Of a stretch of 64,000 nt of DNA, positions 46,052 through 54,358 are shown in pieces (within the stretch, counting starts at the first letter, position 1; each line of letters starts with the position of its first letter). The translations under genes and the position numbers were made by a program. The stretch lies in assembly GCF_937138205.1 (NCBI RefSeq), contig NZ_CAKZOT010000058.1, positions 42,204 through 106,203 on the forward strand, given 5' to 3'. Under the pieces are notes generated by a model. The model was not told the origin of the DNA. It made no database searches and worked only from the letters and a program-made list of their open reading frames with translations. The DNA is from an uncultured Rhodospira sp. Lineage in GTDB: Bacteria; Pseudomonadota; Alphaproteobacteria; Rhodospirillales; Rhodospirillaceae.

Positions 46052-47149
46052 GTGGCAAGGACTGCCGCCCCGATCGCCGAAGGATCCAGACCGCTGGTGT
46101 TGGGAAAGAAAGCCGAACCCATGCTCGACCAAGACAGTATGTCAACGTCCATCGTCCTCGCCACCCTGGCCGGCGACCCGGCGCGCCTGCGGGCGGCCCT
46201 GGACGACGCGCGCATTCCGTATCGGCTGCTTGCGACGCCGACACAGATCGCGCAGGCGGCCGACGCGCCGATGGTTCTGCTTCTGAATGACCCGGGGAGC
46301 CAATCGTCTCCGGACCTGCCCCCACGCGCGGCCGCCACGACGGCCGTAGTCAAGGACCTGACGGCCGAGGGCGAGGAGGCGTTGATGCGGGCCGGGGTCA
46401 ACGAGGTCGTGGCACTCGACGATGTCACGCCATCCGCCCTGGCGCGGGCCATCAACCGCGCTCGCGTGCGCCATGCCATGGCCCACGACGCGGAAGGGTC
46501 GCGGCGCGCGGCCTATGGGATGCTCGACCGCCTGCCGTTGGCGCTGATCCTGACTCGCCCGGACGGACGCATTGTTCACGCCAATGCCCATGCCGCACGT
46601 CTGCTCGCGGACGGACGGGCACTGACACGCACGCGCGAGGGCCTTCTAGTTGCCGCGCGCGGGGACGACACGGCGCGGCTGCGCGAGGCCATCGCCGCCG
46701 TGGCCGGGGAGACCGCTTCCAACAGCGGCGACGGCGTCAACGAAGGCGCCATCGCCGTGCGCTCGCGCGACGATGACAGGACGCTGTCGGTTATCCTGGT
46801 GCCGGCCGGTCCCGCCCATCCGGGCGCCGCGCTGTTCATCGCCGATCCGGATGCGGACTATTCGATCAGTGACGACCGCCTGATGAGCCTGTACGGTTTG
46901 ACCCGCTCCGAGGCGCAGATCGTGGCCCGGCTGGCGCGCGGTCTGACCCTGGAGGAGATCGCCGCCACGCGCGGCCAGCAACTCAACACCATCCGCACCC
47001 AGGTCAAATCGGTCTTTCGCAAGACCAACACTCGGCGGCAGTCGGACGTCATCAAACTGGTTCTGTCCGGCCCGGCCGTGATCACCGCCATGCCCGCCGC
47101 CCGGCCACCCGCCGCACGTCCCGTGGCGCCCGAGCCGGCAGCGGAGTGA
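46052..47149 (+). CDS. LuxR-type regulator with pseudo-receiver and PAS-like domains
   Basis: 365 aa. The N-terminal 110 residues have an alternating alpha/beta pattern like a response receiver (ALMRAGVNEVVALDDVTPSALARAINRAR), but the acidic pair and clear phospho-acceptor context are absent. A PAS-like segment follows (LPLALILTRPDGRIVHANAHAARLL). The C-terminal LuxR helix-turn-helix is YGLTRSEAQIVARLARGLTLEEIAATRGQQLNTIRTQVKSVFRK. It probably controls the adjacent secretion operon. The GTG at 46052 follows AGGAG by 10 nt; ATGs at 46121 and 46139 are alternatives. A CRP-like box lies upstream. Confidence 0.83.
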   Translation: MARTAAPIAEGSRPLVLGKKAEPMLDQDSMSTSIVLATLAGDPARLRAALDDARIPYRLLATPTQIAQAADAPMVLLLNDPGSQSSPDLPPRAAATTAVVKDLTAEGEEALMRAGVNEVVALDDVTPSALARAINRARVRHAMAHDAEGSRRAAYGMLDRLPLALILTRPDGRIVHANAHAARLLADGRALTRTREGLLVAARGDDTARLREAIAAVAGETASNSGDGVNEGAIAVRSRDDDRTLSVILVPAGPAHPGAALFIADPDADYSISDDRLMSLYGLTRSEAQIVARLARGLTLEEIAATRGQQLNTIRTQVKSVFRKTNTRRQSDVIKLVLSGPAVITAMPAARPPAARPVAPEPAAE

Positions 47150-47182
47150 AGACATCGGCTCGCGCGCAACACCCATCCAAGC

Positions 47183-50100
47183 GTGTCAAACCAAACAACG
47201 GCGGCTCCAACGATGTTCGGCAAACGAAAGCAACGACACGAGACGCCCCCAGCGCCGGCCGAGACAAGCCCGCCAAGCCCGATGGCGGCTCCCAATACGG
47301 CGGCGTCCGCCGATCCCGCGTCCCCGTCGGAATCTGGCCCCGACACCAACGCGGACTCCGATTGGGCTTTGCGTCCCACCGACCTGAAGCCGGAAACGGC
47401 CGACCCGCTGCTCGGCGCCCTGATGGCGCTGTGTCGCCTGCACGGGCGGCCCCGGTCGGCCGCCTCGCTCACGGCCGGATTGCCGCTGGAAAACAACAGG
47501 CTGACCCCGGACTTGTTCCCGGTGGCGGCAGAACGCGCCCGCCTGAGCGCCCGCGTGGTGCGGCGCGCGTTCAAGGACATTCCCCAGCACGTCTACCCGG
47601 TCGTGCTGCTCCTTAAGGGACGGACCACAGGCGTCGTCCTGAGGCAGGTGCAGCGGGACGAGTACGAGGTCCTGCTGCCCGAGACCGGCACCGGCACAGA
47701 AATCCTGTATCGCAAAGCCATTGAGGACCGGTACGACGGCTACGCCATCCTGGCGCGCCCGGAGATCACCTATCGCGGCCAGATGGACGAACGCGCGGAA
47801 GAGCCGCGCGGCAACTGGTTCTGGTCCACCTTGCGCAAGATGGCGCCGGTCTATTTCTACGTCATCCTGGCCGCCATCATGATCAACCTGTTCGCCCTGG
47901 CCGGCCCCCTGTTCACCATGAACGTCTACGATCGCGTCGTGCCCAACCAGGCGCTGGAGACGTTGTGGGTACTGGCCAGCGGCGTGGCGATCGTCTACGC
48001 GTTCGACTTCGTCCTGAAGTTGTTACGGGCCTACTTGATCGACCACACCGGCAAGCGCGCCGACGTGGTCATGTCCTCGATCATTTTCGGCCACGCCATG
48101 AACGTCCGCATGGGCGCGCGGCCCGCCTCGTCAGGTGCCTTCGCCAATCGCTTGAAGGAATTCGAGGCGGTGCGCGACTTCTTCACTTCGGCCACCGTTG
48201 TCGCCCTGGTGGACATCCCGTTCATCTTCCTGTTCATCGGCGTGATCTACCTGATCGCCGGTCCGGCCGCCTACGTGCCGCTGATCGCCGTGCCGGTGGT
48301 GATCATCGGCGGCCTGCTACTGCAGGCCCCGCTACGCCAGGCCACGCGCAAGACGATCGAGGGCAACGCGCAAAAGCACGGCATCCTGGTCGAGGCCATC
48401 TCGGCCCTCGACACCATCAAGAGCCTGGGCGCCGAAGGCCGGATGCAACGCGACTGGGACGCCTTCACCGGCGAGGCCGCCGGGCTGAGCGCCCGCGTCA
48501 AGTTCCTGAGCGGGCTCGGCGTTCACTACTCGTCCCTGGTCCAACAGATCGTCACGGTGACCGTGGTCATCATCGGCGTCTACCTGATCGCCAACAACGA
48601 ACTGACCATGGGCGGGCTGATCGCCTCGACCATCCTGACCGGACGCATCATGGCGCCGCTGGGCCAGGTCGCCGGGTTGGTCTCGCGCCTGCACCACGCC
48701 GCGACAGCCCGCAAGGCGATCGACGAGATCATGGCGTTGCCGGTGGATCGGCCGCGCGGCAAACAGTTCCTCAGCCGCCCGGCCATGGCCGGACGCATCG
48801 ACTTCCAGAACGTCACCTTCACGTATCCGAACGCCCAGACGCCGGCCGTGCGCAACATCTCGTTCGCGGTTGAACCGGGCGAGCGGGTGGCCATCATGGG
48901 GCCTATCGGCTCCGGCAAGTCGACCATCGCCCGTTTGCTGACGCGCCTCTATGACCCGACCGAGGGATCGGTGCAGATCGACGGCGCCGACCTGCAGCAG
49001 ATCGACCCGGCCGACATCCGCCGCACCGCCGGCGTCATCCTTCAGGATATCGTGCTGTTCACCGGAACCGTGCGCGAGAACATCGCCATGGGCGCCCCGG
49101 AGGCCGACGACGCCATGATCCTGCGTGCGGCCGAGCTGTCCGGCGCGCACGACTTCATCAGCCGCCACCCCATGGGCTACGACATGCCGGTCGGCGAACG
49201 GGGCTGTCTGTTGTCCGGCGGCCAGCGCCAAGCCATCGCCCTGGCCCGCGCCCTATTGCCAGACCCGCCCATCCTGGTGCTGGACGAACCCACCAGCATG
49301 ATGGACATGGCCGCTGAGGATGCGTTCGTGAAACGCCTTGGCGCCTCGCTGAAAGACAAGGCGCTGATCATCATCACCCACCGGCCCTCGCTGTTGAACG
49401 TCGTCGACAGGGTGATCGTGATGCGCCGGGGCGAGGTGGCGGCCGACGGCCCGGTGAGCGACCTGCGGCCGAAGCTTGTGCCGGGCAGCGTGCCTGCGGG
49501 GTCCGACACACCCGGGAAACGGTCGGTGACGGGTCGCCTGCAACGCCCCGAGCGTGCCGCCAAGTCGACCGAAGAGCCGACCGCCAAGCCGGATCCGGCG
49601 GCACCGGAAGGCCCGTCCAGGGATGAACGCCCGCCGCGCCCCGGCCCCCGGGCCAAGGTCTCGACACGACCAACGCCGGAAGCCGGGCAGCAGGCCTCCG
49701 ACAGGCCCGTCTCGCCAGCCATCTCCGCCGCCATGCAGGCGGCCCGGACCAAACGTCAGGAACAGAGCGCGCGCCCGGCGAAGCCGCCCGGCCGGCACCC
49801 CCAACCGGCCCGGTCGCCCGAGCCGCCACACTCACCGCCCCCGGCCGCCGATGCCCCCACGGCCGCACCGGGGCCGCCGGCCCGTCCGCCGGCGCGCGTT
49901 TCGGCCGAAGCGCGTCCCACACCGCCATCGCCCGCCCCCGAGGGCGACGCCGTGGCGCCCCCGGCCAAGGCTCCGGCACCAGCCAAGGCGGCAGCCGCGC
50001 ACAGCCGGCCTCTCGATGAAACGCTGGACCGCGCCATGGCCCGCTCGGGCGACAGGCCCCCCTCGACGCCCCGCACCGCCCCGGCGAGGGAGGCCGCCAG

Positions 50101-50305
50101 CGAAGAGCACGGCCAGTGGCCGCCGCCTGTGGCCGAATCCATCCGGGCCGAATCCATTCGACACCGACAGTCTGACGACAGCGAGGCCACGGCACCGACG
50201 GCGCGGCCGTCCACGGCGCAGGGCCGGCCCCGTCCCGGCACGAGCGCCACCCCCACGGAGGCGCGACCGGGTCCGTTCGGCCGCCATCGCGGAGAGTCGT
50301 CATGA
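47183..50305 (+). CDS. Type I secretion ABC transporter (LapB-like) with long C-terminal extension
   Basis: 1040 aa. A C39-like domain lacking the catalytic Cys (about 60-190) is followed by a 6-helix membrane domain (PVYFYVILAAIMINLFALAGPLFTMNVYDRVVP) and an ATP-binding domain with Walker A GPIGSGKS, signature LLSGGQRQ and Walker B ILVLDEPTSMMD. Such transporters export large RTX adhesins. After the ATPase (about residue 765) comes a 275-residue disordered tail rich in Pro, Ala, Arg and Ser, absent from ordinary transporters of about 720 aa. GTG at 47183 is the assigned start; ATG at 47213 is possible. It overlaps the adaptor gene by 4 bp. Confidence 0.93.
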   Translation: MSNQTTAAPTMFGKRKQRHETPPAPAETSPPSPMAAPNTAASADPASPSESGPDTNADSDWALRPTDLKPETADPLLGALMALCRLHGRPRSAASLTAGLPLENNRLTPDLFPVAAERARLSARVVRRAFKDIPQHVYPVVLLLKGRTTGVVLRQVQRDEYEVLLPETGTGTEILYRKAIEDRYDGYAILARPEITYRGQMDERAEEPRGNWFWSTLRKMAPVYFYVILAAIMINLFALAGPLFTMNVYDRVVPNQALETLWVLASGVAIVYAFDFVLKLLRAYLIDHTGKRADVVMSSIIFGHAMNVRMGARPASSGAFANRLKEFEAVRDFFTSATVVALVDIPFIFLFIGVIYLIAGPAAYVPLIAVPVVIIGGLLLQAPLRQATRKTIEGNAQKHGILVEAISALDTIKSLGAEGRMQRDWDAFTGEAAGLSARVKFLSGLGVHYSSLVQQIVTVTVVIIGVYLIANNELTMGGLIASTILTGRIMAPLGQVAGLVSRLHHAATARKAIDEIMALPVDRPRGKQFLSRPAMAGRIDFQNVTFTYPNAQTPAVRNISFAVEPGERVAIMGPIGSGKSTIARLLTRLYDPTEGSVQIDGADLQQIDPADIRRTAGVILQDIVLFTGTVRENIAMGAPEADDAMILRAAELSGAHDFISRHPMGYDMPVGERGCLLSGGQRQAIALARALLPDPPILVLDEPTSMMDMAAEDAFVKRLGASLKDKALIIITHRPSLLNVVDRVIVMRRGEVAADGPVSDLRPKLVPGSVPAGSDTPGKRSVTGRLQRPERAAKSTEEPTAKPDPAAPEGPSRDERPPRPGPRAKVSTRPTPEAGQQASDRPVSPAISAAMQAARTKRQEQSARPAKPPGRHPQPARSPEPPHSPPPAADAPTAAPGPPARPPARVSAEARPTPPSPAPEGDAVAPPAKAPAPAKAAAAHSRPLDETLDRAMARSGDRPPSTPRTAPAREAASEEHGQWPPPVAESIRAESIRHRQSDDSEATAPTARPSTAQGRPRPGTSATPTEARPGPFGRHRGESS

Positions 50306-51624
50306 CCACCTCATGGAAGGATCTTCGCTTCGCCCGCCATCGTATCCAGGCCGAAACCATCGGTCCCGGACGCCTCGCCTATGTGATCCTCTTCCTCGTG
50401 ATCGTCTTTTTCGTCGTCGCTGTCCTGTGGGCCAAGTATACCCACATCGACGAGGTGACCCGGGGCGAGGGTCGGGTCATTCCGTCCTCGAAGGTTCAGG
50501 TGATCCAGAATCTCGAGGGCGGCATCGTCAAGGACCTGCTGGTGCAGACGGGTGAGCTGGTCGAGGCCGGACAGATCCTCATGCGCCTGGATTCGGTCGG
50601 CTTCGGCTCCGACCTGGGCGAGATCCAGGCCCGCCGAACGTCACTCATCGCCCGCATCGCCCGCCTGACGGCGGAAGTGGAAGGAACGGAATTGCGCCTG
50701 CCGGCGGAATTCGTGGCCAAGGCCCCCGACGTCGCGCGGGCGGAACGCGACCTGATGCAGAGCCGCCGGGAAAGCCTGGAGGTCCAGATCAACATTCTGG
50801 AAGACCAAGTGGCGCAACGCCGCCAGGAACTGCTGGAACTGGACAACAAGATCGAGCAGTCCCGCGAGAGCCTCGCCCTCATCCATGAGGAAATCGGCAT
50901 CACCCGCCCGCTGGTGAACAGCGGCGTGGTGCCGCGCATCGACCTATTGCGCCTGCGCCGTCAGGCCAACGACCTCGAAGGCGAGATCCAGGCCTCGGAA
51001 CTGGCCAAGCCGCGCGCCGAGGCCGCCTTTCAGGAGGCCACCCAGCGGATCGAGGAAAAGTACCTCGCCTTCCGCACCGAGGCGCGCACCGAACTGAACG
51101 AGGCCAGGTCGGAACTGGCGGCGATCGAAGAGCGCCTGACCGCCGCCGAGGACCGCGTGCAACGCACCGAAATCCGCTCACCCATGCGCGGCCTGGTCAA
51201 GACGCTGCACATCCGCACCATCGGCGGCGTCATCCGCCCGGGCATGGACATCATGGAAATCGTGCCGGTGGACGACACCCTGTTGGTGGAGGCCAAGATC
51301 CGGCCCTCGGACATCGGCTTCCTGCGTCCGGGGCTGGAGGCGATGATCAAGTTCACCGCCTATGACTTTTCCATCTACGGCGGTCTGCGGGGCACGCTGG
51401 AATCGATCAGCGCCGACACCATCGTCGACGAACAGACGGACGAGAGCTACTACCTCGTCACCCTGCGCACCGACGAGAACAAGCTGACCCGCAAGGGCGA
51501 GGAACTGCCTTTGATGCCGGGCATGGTGGCCAGCGTCGACATCCTCACCGGCAAGCGGTCGATCCTCGACTACCTGCTGAAACCGATCCTGAAGACCCAG
51601 TCGCGGGCCCTGACGGAGCGCTAG
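50302..51624 (+). CDS. HlyD-family type I secretion adaptor (LapC-like)
   Basis: 440 aa. One N-terminal membrane helix (LAYVILFLVIVFFVVAVLWA) is followed by the classic adaptor motif HIDEVTRGEGRVIPSSKVQVIQNLEGGIV, a long coiled coil (about 110-290) and the C-terminal barrel (IRSPMRGLVKTLHIRTIGGVIRPGMDIMEIVP). It links the ABC transporter to the TolC-type duct across the periplasm. Coupled to the upstream gene by an ATGA overlap, and followed 2 bp later by the LapG-like gene. Confidence 0.95.
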   Translation: MTTSWKDLRFARHRIQAETIGPGRLAYVILFLVIVFFVVAVLWAKYTHIDEVTRGEGRVIPSSKVQVIQNLEGGIVKDLLVQTGELVEAGQILMRLDSVGFGSDLGEIQARRTSLIARIARLTAEVEGTELRLPAEFVAKAPDVARAERDLMQSRRESLEVQINILEDQVAQRRQELLELDNKIEQSRESLALIHEEIGITRPLVNSGVVPRIDLLRLRRQANDLEGEIQASELAKPRAEAAFQEATQRIEEKYLAFRTEARTELNEARSELAAIEERLTAAEDRVQRTEIRSPMRGLVKTLHIRTIGGVIRPGMDIMEIVPVDDTLLVEAKIRPSDIGFLRPGLEAMIKFTAYDFSIYGGLRGTLESISADTIVDEQTDESYYLVTLRTDENKLTRKGEELPLMPGMVASVDILTGKRSILDYLLKPILKTQSRALTER

Positions 51625-51626
51625 GC

Positions 51627-52397
51627 ATGGCCACCGTCCCCCCGCTTCGCTCCCCACTCGGTGTTGCCTTGCTCGTCGCCGCTGTCCTGGTGCTGGCGAG
51701 CGGCACCGCGCGGGCCGACGAGCCCCCGCCGCCCGCGGACCAGGCGCGCCCCGACATCATGGGCACCGTGTCGGTGCGCGCCCCGGACCTGTCCGCCTTT
51801 CCCCACTGGCGCACCGCGCTCGACGCGTTCGATGCCTGGCTGGAGCGCGCGACCGCCTGCCTCGAAGCGGCTTGCGACGACCTGTCGCTGATCGAAACGG
51901 TCTGGTTGAACCGGGTGGAGGGGCTGGCGTTATTGCCGCCGGAACACATGGCCCGCCGCGCGGCGCAGTTCCTTGATGATCTGCTGGGCGTCGAAGCCAC
52001 GGACGACGTCGCTCCGCCCGCCGGTTCCTGGCCGACCTTGCGCGACATCCTGGTCGGCGGCCAGCGCGACGCCCGCGCCCTCGCCCTGGCCCGGTATTAC
52101 ACCCTGCGGGCGGCCGGCCTGGCCCCCTCGGCCCTGCGGCTGGCCATGGCCCGCGACACCCTGACGCTGGATACCCTGTACGTGATCCTGATCGAGACGG
52201 CGGCCGGTCCCATCGCCATGACGCGGTACGGCGTGCATCCCCTGACCCACGGCGACGAGCCGGCATTCGTGCCACTGTACGCCGTCGACCACGCCGGCCG
52301 GTGGCTGTACTTCCCCGACGCGGTCACGCCCACAACCGCGCCCGCCGGACCGATGGATCGGCCGTCCCTCTTGCGACGGGAAGGACTCCCCGAATGA
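51627..52397 (+). CDS. LapG-family (transglutaminase-like) periplasmic protein lacking the catalytic triad
   Basis: 256 aa. A signal peptide (GVALLVAAVLVLASGTARA) precedes a domain whose core ARALALARYYTLRAAGL matches the LapG/BTLCP core, where the usual form is DCEDFAIAKYFTLRELGI. The catalytic Cys aligns with A149, the His with about L184 and the Asp with about T199. The C-terminal FVPLYAVDHAGRWLY also matches the family. LapG normally cleaves adhesins to release cells; this copy should be inactive as a protease and may act as a binding or competitor protein. It lies between the adaptor and the second sensor gene with 2-bp and overlapping junctions. Confidence 0.75.
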   Translation: MATVPPLRSPLGVALLVAAVLVLASGTARADEPPPPADQARPDIMGTVSVRAPDLSAFPHWRTALDAFDAWLERATACLEAACDDLSLIETVWLNRVEGLALLPPEHMARRAAQFLDDLLGVEATDDVAPPAGSWPTLRDILVGGQRDARALALARYYTLRAAGLAPSALRLAMARDTLTLDTLYVILIETAAGPIAMTRYGVHPLTHGDEPAFVPLYAVDHAGRWLYFPDAVTPTTAPAGPMDRPSLLRREGLPE

Positions 52398-54358
52398 GCG
52401 ACACGTCTGCCTATACCCTCGACTCGACGCATCGCCCGGCCGATGGGGCACGGTCGCCGGACGAGTCGATCGCGGATCGCGCGGTCCGGTCCGGCCCGCC
52501 CATCTGGGTGTTCGTGCTGGCGGTGGTTGTTGGGGCGTTGGTTCTCGCGGGTGGCCTGGTGTTCACGACCATGACCGTCGACGCCGAGCGGGGCCGCCTG
52601 CGGGGCGCCGCCCAGGCGCGGGCCGAGGCCGTGCTGGCCGGCCGCATGGACCGCGTCGTGGACTGGCTGGTCGGCCGCCAGCAGAGCCTGAGCGCGCTGG
52701 CCCAGGGTGACGCGCTGCGCATCATCGCCACCGAGCTGCGGGCGGCGCGGGCGGAGGGGCGCGAGGTTTCGGTCTCCACGGAGTTGACCTTCCTGCGGAC
52801 GGCGCTGGACCGGCAGGCGGCGGCGTTCGGCGCCACCGGGCTGACCCTGACGCATCCGGACGGCGTGCCCTGGCTGGTGGTCGGCGACGCGGGTCCGGAT
52901 CTGGCCGAGCGGCCGGGAATAGCGATCCAGACCACCGCCGAGACGGGACGGGCGGTGATCGCCGAAGCCGACGACCCCAGCACACGGGCGGTCGACGTGA
53001 TGGTCCCGGTGGCCTCCCTCCAGGAGCCCGACAGGGCGGTCGGCGTCATGGCGGGCCGCTTTCCCGTCGTCTCTCTGGCCGAGGCCCTGAACGAACCCGA
53101 CGCCTTGGCGTTGCCGGGCGAGCGCGTCCATGTCGTTTGGCCGGACACGGAGGCCCTGGCGGCGCCGGTGGCGCCGCCGAAAGCGGCGCCCGATGACGCG
53201 CCCGTCCTGTCCCTGATACGCCAGCCGGAGGGGCTGTCGTGGCACCTTCGCTATACTCGGCCCCTGGACGCCATCCTGTCTGAAAGCCGCCCCACCCTGA
53301 TCGCCGGTCGGCTGCTCTCCGGCGCCGCCGCCATCACCGCCGTCATGCTGATCCTGGGTGTCGCCTGGCGGCAGGGCACCCAGAACAACCGGACCCTGGC
53401 CGAACAGTACCAGCAGTTCGCGACCCAGATGGCCGCCGAGCGGCATCTGCTCGACACCATCGTTGACGGGATTACGGAGTACCTGTTCGTGGTCGACGCC
53501 AAAGCTCGCGTGCTGCACGCCAACGCAGCCGCGCGGGACCTGGTCGGGGCCTCGCTCGGCGGGCTGCTCGGTCACAAACTGGTGACCCTTCTCGACGACC
53601 GTGACACGGCCACCCTGCTGCTGGCGGGCACACCGGAGGGACGGCGCTCGAAGCCGATCTCGTGCACCCTGGGCGGCCAGTCGCGCTGGGTCATGGTGCT
53701 GCGAAACCCGCTCGCCCGGAGCGGCGCGGAAGACAGCCGCTGGGTGATCCTGATCCAGGACGTCACCGATCTGGTTCACGAACGGAGGCGGACGGACACC
53801 CTGCAACGGGCCGTCGTGCGCGCCCTGAGCCGCACGGTTTCCGCCGCCGACCCCTATCTGGCCGACCAGGCGGCGCGCATGGAGCGGATTGCCCTGCTGA
53901 TCGCCGACGAGATGGGCGTCGACGGCGACCCGCGTCTGACCATCGAGCTGACCGCTCAGGTTTCGCAGGTCGGCAAGCTGTTCGTACCGCGCGACCTGCT
54001 GACCAAGACGGAACGCCTGACCGAGGACGAACGGGCCGTGCTTCAGTCGCACATCAAGCACGCCTGCGCACTGCTCGACGACCTGCACACCAGCCTGCCC
54101 ATCAGCCGCACCTTGACGGAGATCACCGAACGCATGGATGGCTCCGGGTACCCGAACGGTCGCACCGGCGAGACCCTGAGCCTGCCCGGCCGCATCCTGG
54201 CCGTCGCCGACGTGTTCAGCGCGCGCACGGCCGAGCGGTCCTACCGCCAGGGCGCGCGACCGACAGACATCCTGGACATCCTGAACAAGATGCCGGACCG
54301 GTACGATCCCGCCGTGCTGGCGGCCCTGACCCGCATCGTCGAGTCCGGACGGTATTGA
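52394..54358 (+). CDS. Membrane sensor: Cache-like domain, PAS, degenerate HD-GYP domain (second copy)
   Basis: 654 aa. Helix PIWVFVLAVVVGALVLAGGLVF, an extracytoplasmic sensor (about 65-310), a second helix (GAAAITAVMLILGVAW), a PAS domain (DGITEYLFVVDAKARVLHANAAA) and an HD-GYP-type domain. The HD pair is replaced by S524-Q525 (VSQVGK) and HHE by I577-T578-E579, while GYP is kept (585-587). Same architecture as the product of the gene at 43.6-45.8 kb but only distantly similar. Start overlaps the LapG-like stop (ATGA), so it belongs to the secretion operon. Possible LapD analogue; inference. Confidence 0.85.
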   Translation: MSDTSAYTLDSTHRPADGARSPDESIADRAVRSGPPIWVFVLAVVVGALVLAGGLVFTTMTVDAERGRLRGAAQARAEAVLAGRMDRVVDWLVGRQQSLSALAQGDALRIIATELRAARAEGREVSVSTELTFLRTALDRQAAAFGATGLTLTHPDGVPWLVVGDAGPDLAERPGIAIQTTAETGRAVIAEADDPSTRAVDVMVPVASLQEPDRAVGVMAGRFPVVSLAEALNEPDALALPGERVHVVWPDTEALAAPVAPPKAAPDDAPVLSLIRQPEGLSWHLRYTRPLDAILSESRPTLIAGRLLSGAAAITAVMLILGVAWRQGTQNNRTLAEQYQQFATQMAAERHLLDTIVDGITEYLFVVDAKARVLHANAAARDLVGASLGGLLGHKLVTLLDDRDTATLLLAGTPEGRRSKPISCTLGGQSRWVMVLRNPLARSGAEDSRWVILIQDVTDLVHERRRTDTLQRAVVRALSRTVSAADPYLADQAARMERIALLIADEMGVDGDPRLTIELTAQVSQVGKLFVPRDLLTKTERLTEDERAVLQSHIKHACALLDDLHTSLPISRTLTEITERMDGSGYPNGRTGETLSLPGRILAVADVFSARTAERSYRQGARPTDILDILNKMPDRYDPAVLAALTRIVESGRY

